Below, piece by piece: positions 1-5,770 of a stretch of DNA of 5,770 bases. The notes under the pieces were generated by a model. That model was not told where the DNA came from, ran no database searches, and saw only the letters and a list, made by a program, of their open reading frames with translations. Each line of letters begins with the position of its first letter. The first letter of the stretch is position 1. The stretch covers positions 1 to 5,770 of the forward strand of contig JARFQC010000067.1 in the NCBI GenBank assembly GCA_029287965.1. Reading direction: 5' to 3'. The position numbers were made by a program, and so were the translations under genes. The stretch comes from Arenicellales bacterium. Its GTDB lineage: Bacteria > Pseudomonadota > Gammaproteobacteria > BMS3Bbin11.

Positions 1-315
1 CGCCTGAACAAGCAGAATCTTGCGGTTGGCAGTCAGCCCGCCTAAAACGCCTGCCACGATGACACAGGCATGAAAGAACAGCGTCACCGGACGGCCTGCA
101 TCACCGAGACTCAAGCCCCCGATCAGTCCGGCAGCCAGAAATCCGTTGTACAGTCCCTGGTTCATCGCCAGCACCTTCGAGGCCCGGGCGGCCTCGAGTG
201 AGTGACCGAAGACACGCAACCCGGCGGGCTTGTCCCACAGGAACATTTCCAGCACCAGGAAATAAACATGCAGTGCTGCGACCACGCCGATAACGATATT
301 GGTCAGGATGTCCAT
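1..315 (-). CDS. DUF1304 family small membrane protein, C-terminus cut by window edge
   Basis: The reverse strand reads from an ATG at 315 without a stop to position 1, giving 105 residues; the family is usually about 115-125 residues, so only a short tail is missing. The protein is hydrophobic with three visible helices (roughly residues 4-24, 48-66 and 76-95) and a fourth probably starting at the edge. Recognisable conserved features are HVYFLVLEMFLW near residues 16-27, NQGLYNGFLAAG at 52-63 and the FHACVIVAGVLGG stretch at 81-93, which match my recollection of DUF1304 (PF06993) membrane proteins. The family has no established function. AGGA at 323-326 lies 7 bases before the ATG. The gene starts 13 bases after the chrA stop on the same strand, so it is probably co-transcribed with and translated after chrA. 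Family assignment is by eye; the role is unknown. Confidence 0.85.
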   Translation of the reverse strand, partial: MDILTNIVIGVVAALHVYFLVLEMFLWDKPAGLRVFGHSLEAARASKVLAMNQGLYNGFLAAGLIGGLSLGDAGRPVTLFFHACVIVAGVLGGLTANRKILLVQA

Positions 316-328
316 GTAATGTTCCTGT

Positions 329-1678
329 TCACGTCATCAGTGTATAGCCCAGCCCGATGGCTGCACATGCCGCTATAACCGGGATAATTCCTGCCTTGTA
401 GCGGAACAAGGCCACGAATGCCGCCGCACCGATGAGCAGGGAGAACCACTCAAACACACCTTCGAAGCCTTGCGGCCAGAGCACGTGATAGGCGAAAAAG
501 ACGGCCAGGTTGAGGATCACCCCAACGACTGCAGCCGTGATGCCAGTCAGCGGTGCGGTAAACTTGACGTCACCACGCGTCGCCTCGACGGCCGGCCCAC
601 CGAGCAGGATGAACAGAAAGGAAGGCAGAAAGGTGAACAGGGTGGCGACGGCAGCACCTGCCGCTCCGGCCAGCGGCAGCAGCTCCGGCCCGAATATCGC
701 CTTGGTCCAGCCGCCGACAAAGCCCACAAAGGCAACCACCATGATGAGCGGCCCGGGGGTGGTTTCACCGAGTGCCAGCCCATCGATCATCTGCGTCCCG
801 GTCAGCCAGGCATAATGTTCGACACCGCCCTGGTAGACATAGGGCAACACCGCATAGGCGCCACCAAAGGTAACCAGCGCAGCCTTGGTGAAGAACCAGC
901 CCATCTGGGTCAACGTGCCTTCCCAACCGTAGGTTAATGTCAGCATCAGCATGACGGCCAGCCAGATCAACAGGCCAATGACAGCATAGGTTATTACCCG
1001 GCTCCACTTGAACCTGGCATGTGCCGGTACGGGTGTATCGTCATCGATGAGCGCCGGGCCGTACGAAGCGCTGCCATCCCCGTGATGACCGCCTGCCCTG
1101 AATTTATCCGGAGCGAAGTGGGAACCCGCATAGCCGATGAGGCCTGCCATCAGTACGATGTACGGAAAGGGTACGTCGAATGCGAAGATGGCGATAAACG
1201 CCAGTGCCGCCATCGCACGCAGGACATTATTGTTCAATGCCCTCGACCCTATGCGGTAGGCGGCGAACACGACGATGGCTGTGACGGCGGGCTTGATGCC
1301 ATAAAGTATTCCTTCGACTACCGGCACGTCACCGAAAGCCAGGTAGATCCATGTCAACCCGATCAGGATGAACAGTGACGGCAGGACGAACAGCACACCT
1401 GCGGCGATGCCGCCCCAGACGCCGTGCATCAGCCAGCCGATGTAAGTCGCCAGCTGTTGTGCTTCAGGCCCGGGCAGCACCATAGTGTAGTTCAATGCAT
1501 GCAGGAAGCGATGTTCGGAAATCCACCTGCGCTTCTCGACCAGTTCATGGTGCATCATGCTGATCTGCCCCGCCGGCCCGCCGAAGCTGATAAACCCGAG
1601 CTTCAGCCAGTATATAAACGCCTCGAAAAAGGGTACAGCATACGGTTTCTCTTTACTTGCCTGTAAACTGTCTTGCAC
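329..1678 (-). CDS. chrA: ChrA-type chromate transporter, long two-domain form
   Basis: 449-residue inner-membrane protein of the CHR family (PF02417), whose studied members export chromate using the proton gradient and confer chromate resistance; some homologues are linked to sulfate-like anion transport. Two homologous halves are visible. The N-terminal half has FGGPAGQ (32-38) and LPGPEAQQLATYIG (68-81). The C-terminal half has FGGAYAVLPY (271-280) and GETTPGPLIM (304-313). A hydrophilic linker rich in His and Asp (about 187-225) separates them. About ten to twelve hydrophobic segments can be counted. Length is normal for long-chain ChrA and no frameshift or stop is seen. The start is GTG at 1678, chosen because AGGGAG (1685-1690) lies 6 bases upstream and the next in-frame Met falls inside the conserved first domain. 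It leads a probable operon with the DUF1304 gene. No chrB-like regulator is present in the window. The family is clear; substrate is inferred. Confidence 0.93.
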   Translation of the reverse strand: MQDSLQASKEKPYAVPFFEAFIYWLKLGFISFGGPAGQISMMHHELVEKRRWISEHRFLHALNYTMVLPGPEAQQLATYIGWLMHGVWGGIAAGVLFVLPSLFILIGLTWIYLAFGDVPVVEGILYGIKPAVTAIVVFAAYRIGSRALNNNVLRAMAALAFIAIFAFDVPFPYIVLMAGLIGYAGSHFAPDKFRAGGHHGDGSASYGPALIDDDTPVPAHARFKWSRVITYAVIGLLIWLAVMLMLTLTYGWEGTLTQMGWFFTKAALVTFGGAYAVLPYVYQGGVEHYAWLTGTQMIDGLALGETTPGPLIMVVAFVGFVGGWTKAIFGPELLPLAGAAGAAVATLFTFLPSFLFILLGGPAVEATRGDVKFTAPLTGITAAVVGVILNLAVFFAYHVLWPQGFEGVFEWFSLLIGAAAFVALFRYKAGIIPVIAACAAIGLGYTLMT

Positions 1679-1721
1679 TCGCTGCTCCCTGTTTGCCCTG
1701 CTGATGAAATGAATCGCGGGA

Positions 1722-1752
1722 ATTATACAGGCAGAAACAGACGGTCGGTCGA
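1722..1752 (-). promoter_or_regulatory. Candidate promoter for chrA
   Basis: On the minus strand a consensus -10 box TATAAT lies at 1727-1722, 43 bases ahead of the chrA GTG. The best -35 match is TCGACC at 1752-1747 (four of six matches to TTGACA), but the spacer is then 19 bases, longer than the optimum. A weak -35 beside a perfect -10 is common where an activator or repressor acts, and the -35 sits inside the inverted repeat at 1742-1764. The -10 is well supported; the -35 is uncertain. Confidence 0.5.
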
Positions 1753-1764
1753 ATTAGCCGACCG
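1742..1764. promoter_or_regulatory. Inverted repeat overlapping the chrA -35 region (possible operator)
   Basis: CGGTCGG (1742-1748) and CCGACCG (1758-1764) form a perfect 7-bp inverted repeat around a 9-base centre. Centre-to-centre spacing is 16 bases, about one and a half helical turns. No T-tract follows on either strand, which argues against a terminator. It overlaps the candidate -35 of chrA, a position where a bound dimeric regulator could block or assist RNA polymerase. Which regulator, if any, cannot be told from the sequence. Confidence 0.4.
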
Positions 1765-1850
1765 CCTGCAAGATACATACATAATGATGCCCTACCACGC
1801 GCAAAGTCTTAATCCATAATGATTGTAGACAGACAATACACGGGGGATTT

Positions 1851-1880
1851 TTGACATCAACTGTAGTGTACGTGCATGAT
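1851..1880 (+). promoter_or_regulatory. Candidate promoter for the GGDEF-EAL gene
   Basis: A consensus -35 TTGACA is at 1851-1856. With an 18-base spacer the hexamer CATGAT (1875-1880) matches TATAAT at four of six positions. This would start transcription near 1887 and give a 5' leader of about 80 bases before the TTG at 1970. The -35 is strong and the -10 moderate. The rest of the 291-base divergent region (1679-1969) shows only the chrA promoter, the inverted repeat and two copies of CATAATGAT (1780-1788, 1815-1823). Confidence 0.45.
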
Positions 1881-1943
1881 ACGAAACTACGCAGCCAGAT
1901 CACGAAGCAGGCAAGTCATCAGACCTGCGACTGAAGTCAATAA

Positions 1944-1965
1944 CGACTCTCACAGGGAAGAGCCG
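1944..1965 (+). promoter_or_regulatory. Ribosome site in a small hairpin loop before a TTG start
   Basis: The only Shine-Dalgarno-like sequence before the TTG at 1970 is AGGGA (1954-1958), 11 bases upstream. It lies in the 8-base loop of a possible hairpin: 1944-1950 pairs with 1959-1965 at six of seven positions, with one A-C mismatch. This site decides the start: there is no ATG or GTG in frame between the stop at 1877-1879 and the TTG. The long spacing and TTG suggest weak initiation. Folding in the cell is an inference. Confidence 0.4.
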
Positions 1966-1969
1966 ATAC

Positions 1970-4900
1970 TTGAATATAAACGCGAAAAAATTTCAGCTGC
2001 ACTTTATTACGCTGATATTTTTTGCCCTGGCAGCTCCCGCTGTTTTCGGTCTGTTTTTCCTCTATGTCATCGATATCTTTACTATCGATCAGATCATCTC
2101 GATATTGTCAGCGCCACCCGTACCCGTCTTTGTAGTCGCAGCAACATCAATCGCCCTGTACTACTTTTTCCAGTTCGCGAAGCCCATTGCGACCTACCTC
2201 GATAACCCTGACAATTTCGATACCGACATCATACGCAGGAAACTGGGCCAGTTCTCCTGGCATTACTGGGCGCTGTTTCTGAGTTACCTGCTGGTTGCGC
2301 CCGCTGTCACCATAATCAGTGCCGAGAACTATGCGAATTTTTCTGCCGAAGCCATTGACTGGTTTCGGGTGCATCTCGTTGCGCTGATCGTTTCCATCAT
2401 CATCGGGCTACCGCTTTTTTTCCAGTTGTTTGACCTGCTGGGCAAGGCATTCGGCGGGGTTGTACTCAACACGCCGATCTTCACGATCAAGCTGCGTATC
2501 TTTCTCATTGCCGCACTGGTCCCTCTATTGATCGATACGATGCTCATTCAGTACTACTGGACGCGCACAGGGTATTTCACCCAGGAAACATTTCTTGTCT
2601 GGGTGCTGCTCGAACTACTGGCCGTAGCCGGTGCCATCCTTTTCGTTGGTAGTTTCAACCAGGCATTGAAGCCGCTGGCCCAGCTGACAACAGAAAGCGG
2701 TACTGATGCCGGGTGGACTTTCGAGGATGTTCAACCCCAGTCAACCGACGAACTCGGCCTGGTTACACGCAAGCTGCTGACCCTGATGGAACAACAGCAG
2801 ATGAACCAGGACCGGCTCACCTATAGCAACAGATTATTGCTCAACGTGCAGAGCCAGGTAGACGTTTCGACGCTGCTTGGCACTATTCTCAGGAGTGCCA
2901 CGGCCCAGATCGATTGCGAGCGCTGCTTTATTAACATCTACGTTGCCAAGAACAAGGAACTCGTCTGTGTGATGTACACAGGCGTCAACTACCAAGAGAG
3001 CGGACATTTCCGTAATTCAACAGATGAAGAACTGGTTGCCTGCCAGGCATTCAAGTCGACTGAAACACTCAGCATCGATGACCCTGACGATAGCCGTTTC
3101 AAGCATAGCGTTATGCAGCAATTCAACATCACCTCCAGTGTTGCGGTACCGCTTGTCATAGGTGGAGAAAGCATCGGCGTTATTGAGTACATCCATACCG
3201 ATAAGGATAAAAAGTTTTCCGAGCTCGATATACACAGAATGGAACTCTTTGCCCGCGAATCGGCTGTAGCCTACTCATTAATGAAGGACCAGCAGGAGCG
3301 CATCGCACTGCAGAACGCCATCACCAAGTACATGGAAGGCATCTCGGCCAAAATCGGTAAACCGTTCTTCCTCGCCATGGCCGGTGCCATCGCCGAACTG
3401 CTGGAAGCGGATGCAGTGATAATCGGCGAGCTTACGGAAGAGAAGGATGCCATCAATTCACTGGCCCATTACAGTAGCGGTAAAATCGCCGGTGATATCA
3501 GCTACTACCTGGATGGTACACCCTGCGAAACGGTAGTCGGACATGAAGCCCGGCACTACCTGTCCAATCTACAGAAACTGTTTCCGCGCGACCCCAGGCT
3601 GAAGGAAGGAAAACTGGAAGCCTATGTCGGCATACCTCTGTTCAATTCAACCAAGGAGCCACTTGGTATTCTCTATGCCGCATTTGCAAGGCCCCTGCTC
3701 GACTATCACTACATAGAATCGATCATGCATATGTACGCATCCCGAACGGAAGCGGAAATGGAGCGCGTACATAACGAAGCACGCATCCGTCACATGGCGT
3801 ACTTCGATTCGCTCACGGGGCTGCCCAACCGGGTGCTGCTGAATGACCGCCTGGAAAAAGCGATCGCCCATACCCGACGGACGTCGACCTTCGTTGCCGT
3901 CATGCTGATCGATATCGACAATTTCAAATCTATCAATGATTCACTAGGCCATTCCTATGGCGATGAACTGCTTATCCAGGTTGCCGAGCGCCTGATAAAC
4001 ACCGTACGCGAGGAAGATACCGTTGCCCGCCTGGGTGGCGACGAATTTGTCGTCCTGCTGCCTGAAATCAATGGCCAGTACGAGGCACTGCGCTTTGCAA
4101 CCCGCATGGCGAAAGCACTGCGCTCTAAAGTAGGCAGCAGCTATACCATCGATGGCCGCAACCTGGTCGTATCACACAGCGCCGGCATCGCAATCGCCCC
4201 CCTGGATGCCGACTCGTCCGAGCAGCTGATCAAGTACGCCGACACAGCCATGTACAAGGCCAAGGAAAGCGGCAGGGACAGTTACCGCTTCTTCTCACCC
4301 GCCATGAACGAGGCTGCCGTTGAACGCCTGAACATGGAAACGGCCATCCGGATCGCCATCAAGGAGCAGCAATTCAGGCTCGCCCTGCAGCCAAAGGTGT
4401 CGGTAAAGACCAGCAAGATCATCGGTGCCGAAGCATTGATACGCTGGCATCATCCCGACTGGGGCATCATTCCCCCGGACAAGTTCATACCCGTAGCCGA
4501 TGACAGCGGCCTGATCCTGAAAATCGGCGAATGGGTACTCGAGCAGTCATGCAAGCTGGCCAGCGAAATCTGGGGCGGCGGCATCGTCGACCTGTCTGTG
4601 CACGGACTTGCCGTCAACGTCAGCCCGCGCCAGTTTGAAGACGAGGACTTCGTGGACCTGGTGCAGGAAAAGCTGCACATGTTCCGAACACCAGCCTCTA
4701 CGATTGAACTGGAGATTACCGAGAATGTCCTGATCAAGGACACGTCCGACGTCAAACATAAGCTGCAGGAACTTAAAAAGCTGGGGGTTCGCGTGTCCAT
4801 CGATGACTTCGGCACGGGTTACTCGTCATTCCGGTACCTGCAGAACCTGCCTATTGATACGATCAAGATTGATCGTACATTCGTTATGGACCTGCCGCAT

Positions 4901-5131
4901 AACAAGAGCAATGCTGCAATCGTGGAAATGATACTCGCCATGTCGAAACACCTGGACTTGTTCACCGTCGCTGAGGGTGTAGAAACCAGGGAGCAACTTG
5001 AGTTCCTGGCTGAAAGAAACTGCCCGTCATACCAGGGCTACCTGTTCAGTAAACCGGTTGATATAGCGACCTTCCTGGACCTGCTGAAGAAACACAGCAG
5101 CGAGCAGGGAAAAACGGCGACTATTCAGTAG
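1970..5131 (+). CDS. Membrane-bound GAF-GAF-GGDEF-EAL cyclic-di-GMP synthase/phosphodiesterase
   Basis: 1053-residue signalling enzyme. Residues 9-228 carry six hydrophobic segments (about 10-36, 42-70, 96-118, 131-157, 172-197 and 206-228), which place it in the inner membrane. A HAMP-like linker follows (about 223-276, with P235 and DELG at 260-263), then GAF 1 (about 290-438) and GAF 2 (about 448-598, with LDGTPCE and the AYVGIPL core). GGDEF (about 605-775) has metal Asp D648, N656/D657 and an intact GGDEF at 689-693. An allosteric RxxD site, R680-D683, sits exactly five residues before it. EAL (about 785-1040) keeps E821 of EALIRW, N883, E915 in LEITE, D945/D946 in DDFGTG, K966, E1002/E1005 in AEGVET and Q1022. 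By known family chemistry it could make c-di-GMP from GTP with product inhibition, and hydrolyse c-di-GMP to pGpG. Which activity dominates cannot be read from sequence. The start is TTG, the only plausible in-frame initiator upstream of the first helix. It is transcribed alone and divergently from chrA. Confidence 0.95.
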   Translation: MNINAKKFQLHFITLIFFALAAPAVFGLFFLYVIDIFTIDQIISILSAPPVPVFVVAATSIALYYFFQFAKPIATYLDNPDNFDTDIIRRKLGQFSWHYWALFLSYLLVAPAVTIISAENYANFSAEAIDWFRVHLVALIVSIIIGLPLFFQLFDLLGKAFGGVVLNTPIFTIKLRIFLIAALVPLLIDTMLIQYYWTRTGYFTQETFLVWVLLELLAVAGAILFVGSFNQALKPLAQLTTESGTDAGWTFEDVQPQSTDELGLVTRKLLTLMEQQQMNQDRLTYSNRLLLNVQSQVDVSTLLGTILRSATAQIDCERCFINIYVAKNKELVCVMYTGVNYQESGHFRNSTDEELVACQAFKSTETLSIDDPDDSRFKHSVMQQFNITSSVAVPLVIGGESIGVIEYIHTDKDKKFSELDIHRMELFARESAVAYSLMKDQQERIALQNAITKYMEGISAKIGKPFFLAMAGAIAELLEADAVIIGELTEEKDAINSLAHYSSGKIAGDISYYLDGTPCETVVGHEARHYLSNLQKLFPRDPRLKEGKLEAYVGIPLFNSTKEPLGILYAAFARPLLDYHYIESIMHMYASRTEAEMERVHNEARIRHMAYFDSLTGLPNRVLLNDRLEKAIAHTRRTSTFVAVMLIDIDNFKSINDSLGHSYGDELLIQVAERLINTVREEDTVARLGGDEFVVLLPEINGQYEALRFATRMAKALRSKVGSSYTIDGRNLVVSHSAGIAIAPLDADSSEQLIKYADTAMYKAKESGRDSYRFFSPAMNEAAVERLNMETAIRIAIKEQQFRLALQPKVSVKTSKIIGAEALIRWHHPDWGIIPPDKFIPVADDSGLILKIGEWVLEQSCKLASEIWGGGIVDLSVHGLAVNVSPRQFEDEDFVDLVQEKLHMFRTPASTIELEITENVLIKDTSDVKHKLQELKKLGVRVSIDDFGTGYSSFRYLQNLPIDTIKIDRTFVMDLPHNKSNAAIVEMILAMSKHLDLFTVAEGVETREQLEFLAERNCPSYQGYLFSKPVDIATFLDLLKKHSSEQGKTATIQ

Positions 5132-5276
5132 GTAACTGCCTGCTGGCGGCATCCAGCATGGCCATTTTCTGATCGACTATATCCTGCTCTTCCTCTGTTA
5201 ACTCTTCCCTGTCTTTCTCCGCCCTGCCGGGGCCGATATTTTTAACAATTTTCCAGTACTGCCTGATGAGTTCCAT
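5121..5276 (-). CDS. Small 51-residue charged hypothetical protein
   Basis: The reverse strand encodes 51 residues from ATG at 5276 to TAG at 5121. AGGAG (5285-5289) lies 8 bases ahead of this ATG, a strong reason to prefer it over the GTG at 5333 that would add 19 residues without a clear ribosome site. The N-terminus is basic and aromatic (MELIRQYWKIVKNIG). From about residue 19 it is strongly charged and probably helical, with KDREELTEEEQDIVDQK near 21-37. There is no signal peptide or membrane segment, so it is likely cytosolic. I do not recognise a family. It converges on the c-di-GMP gene and overlaps its last 11 bases; the terminator-like hairpin of that gene lies within its coding region. 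The ribosome site makes it more likely real than a random ORF, but conservation is untested. Confidence 0.6.
   Translation of the reverse strand: MELIRQYWKIVKNIGPGRAEKDREELTEEEQDIVDQKMAMLDAASRQLPTE
5138..5170 (+). terminator. Possible Rho-independent terminator of the GGDEF-EAL gene
   Basis: Six bases after the stop, GCCTGCTGG (5138-5146) pairs with CCAGCATGGC (5153-5162) with a single bulged T, leaving a 6-base loop. Two bases later comes TTTTCT (5165-5170). Stem GC content and position suit a terminator for the plus-strand gene, but the T-tract is short. It lies inside the antisense 51-residue ORF, so the pattern may partly reflect coding sequence. Confidence 0.45.
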
Positions 5277-5311
5277 GGACTTATCTCCTGCCCTGATTGT
5301 TTCTGACCATG

Positions 5312-5374
5312 CTAACGATCCGGGCAGCTGCACACTGTGAAATAGTACCGTTGAGGCTGTTCATAATTGGCCAT
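5312..5374 (-). CDS. Possible 20-codon mini-ORF upstream of the 51-residue gene
   Basis: On the minus strand an ATG at 5374 opens 20 codons ending in TAG at 5312. AAGGA (5383-5387) lies 8 bases before the ATG, a good ribosome site. The peptide begins MANYEQPQRYYF and ends with a Cys-Ser-Cys-Pro-Asp-Arg tail; it has no membrane segment. It stops 35 bases before the start of the 51-residue gene on the same strand, so the two could be on one transcript, with this as a leader peptide or an independent small protein. An ORF this short can arise by chance; the spacing of the ribosome site is the only positive evidence. Confidence 0.3.
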   Translation of the reverse strand: MANYEQPQRYYFTVCSCPDR

Positions 5375-5405
5375 GTTTTGCGTCCTTTATTCGGCTAAAT
5401 GAATG

Positions 5406-5423
5406 GCGCTTCCAGTCAAGCGC
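5406..5423. repeat. 6-bp inverted repeat in the 5277-5487 divergent region
   Basis: GCGCTT (5406-5411) and AAGCGC (5418-5423) form a perfect inverted repeat with a 6-base centre. Its right arm falls 17 bases upstream of the TATGAT at 5441-5446, where a -35 box would be. No T-run follows, so an operator or chance dyad fits better than a terminator. Confidence 0.3.
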
Positions 5424-5440
5424 ATTTCCCCTGCGGACAC

Positions 5441-5446
5441 TATGAT
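5441..5446 (+). promoter_or_regulatory. Candidate -10 box for the gene at 5488
   Basis: TATGAT matches the -10 consensus at five of six positions, 41 bases before the ATG at 5488. No good -35 is present at the normal distance: the hexamer there is AAGCGC, one arm of the inverted repeat. If used, the promoter would need an activator or another sigma factor. Confidence 0.3.
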
Positions 5447-5487
5447 CCTTGCACATCAACAATAACCAGCAGGCAAGGAGGTCTGAC

Positions 5488-5770
5488 ATGCCTATCGATT
5501 CTCGCACCGCTACGGCCAGCGATTTTGACCAGGCCGCACACAAGCAATCCAGCGTGTTCATCATGTGGGTGGCCATCACAGTGCTCGTGGCCAGCATCTT
5601 CGGCTGGGTGGCAATCGTGCCAGCAATCTTTGCGATATGGTCTGCAGTATCCGGCATCATGGCCGTGACCTATGCAATGAGCCTGCGCAATGGCAGCTTT
5701 CCTTTCACCAATCCGAACAATGGCGCGCCTGACGGAGATGCACGCAACCTCGTGCATGCAGTAATACCGC
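5488..5770 (+). CDS. Small two-helix membrane protein, unknown function, C-terminus cut by window edge
   Basis: An ATG at 5488 opens a frame that stays open to the window end (94 complete codons). AAGGAGGT (5475-5482), a perfect complement to the 16S rRNA tail, ends 5 bases before the ATG, so the start is secure and translation is probably efficient. The N-terminal 20 residues are polar (MPIDSRTATASDFDQAAHKQ). Two adjacent hydrophobic segments follow (about 22-44 and 46-65), and then a polar, Asn/Pro/Gly-rich part from residue 67. The pattern suggests an inner-membrane helical hairpin with both ends on the same side. I do not recognise a family and no catalytic motif is visible. It is divergent from the 51-residue gene. 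Confidence 0.72.
   Translation, partial: MPIDSRTATASDFDQAAHKQSSVFIMWVAITVLVASIFGWVAIVPAIFAIWSAVSGIMAVTYAMSLRNGSFPFTNPNNGAPDGDARNLVHAVIP

Noticed and set aside
1780..1823. Two exact copies of CATAATGAT, 35 bases apart
   Set aside because: Nine AT-rich bases repeated once in an intergenic region is weak evidence, and the spacing is not a whole number of helical turns.
1822..1837. ATTGT-N6-ACAAT inverted repeat
   Set aside because: The arms are only 5 bp and AT-rich, with no supporting context.
1863..1890. GTAGT...ACTAC inverted repeat around the candidate -10
   Set aside because: Five-bp arms with an 18-base centre are expected by chance in a region of this size.
1951..1965. CACAGGG motif resembling part of a c-di-GMP (GEMM-I) riboswitch before a c-di-GMP gene
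   Set aside because: Only the CACAGGG piece matches; the rest of the conserved core and the second stem are absent, and the motif is explained by the ribosome site.
1876..2205. Plus-strand ATG frame of 109 codons spanning the start of the GGDEF-EAL gene
   Set aside because: It has no ribosome site, begins inside the candidate -10, and most of it is out of frame over the clear membrane-coding start of the GGDEF-EAL gene; its composition is not protein-like.
5414..5419. TTGACT on the minus strand as a -35 for the small ORFs
   Set aside because: No acceptable -10 occurs 16-18 bases downstream; the hexamers there (such as TAGCCG and AGCCGA) do not match.
5440..5757. Minus-strand His/Cys-rich frame of 105 codons opposite the right-hand gene
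   Set aside because: It is the shadow of the plus-strand membrane-protein gene, which has a perfect Shine-Dalgarno; the His and Cys richness comes from reading its Val/Ala/Met codons in antisense.

Overview
The window looks like chromosomal DNA of a free-living, motile or biofilm-forming proteobacterium, most likely a gammaproteobacterium of moderate to fairly high GC. This rests on the c-di-GMP protein architecture, the codon use, the near-consensus Shine-Dalgarno sites and the chromate-transporter gene. I cannot name a genus. No tRNA, rRNA, CRISPR array, insertion sequence or attachment site is visible.

Left part (1-1678, minus strand): a two-gene unit. A full-length chromate transporter of the long, two-domain ChrA type (GTG start at 1678) is followed after 13 bases by a small four-helix membrane protein of the DUF1304 family, which runs off the left edge. 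The spacing points to one transcript. A divergent intergenic region (1679-1969) holds a consensus TATAAT for chrA next to a 7-bp GC-rich inverted repeat, and a TTGACA-based promoter candidate for the gene on the other side.

Centre (1970-5131, plus strand): one large gene (1053 residues, TTG start) for a membrane-bound c-di-GMP enzyme. Its order is six hydrophobic segments, a HAMP-like linker, two GAF domains, GGDEF and EAL. Both catalytic motifs and the GGDEF inhibitory site look intact, so the protein could both make and break c-di-GMP. A terminator-like hairpin follows the stop.

Right part (5121-5770): a convergent 51-residue hypothetical gene overlaps the end of the c-di-GMP gene by 11 bases. 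Upstream of it is a possible 20-codon mini-ORF with its own ribosome site. Divergently, a small two-helix membrane protein with a perfect Shine-Dalgarno starts at 5488 and runs off the right edge.

The neighbours do not form an obvious pathway: chromate or anion efflux on one side, second-messenger signalling in the middle, and unknown small proteins on the other side. I see no convincing new multi-gene system. The points most worth checking are the small ORFs at 5121-5374, the inverted repeats in the promoters, and the bifunctional-looking signalling enzyme with an unassigned membrane sensor.
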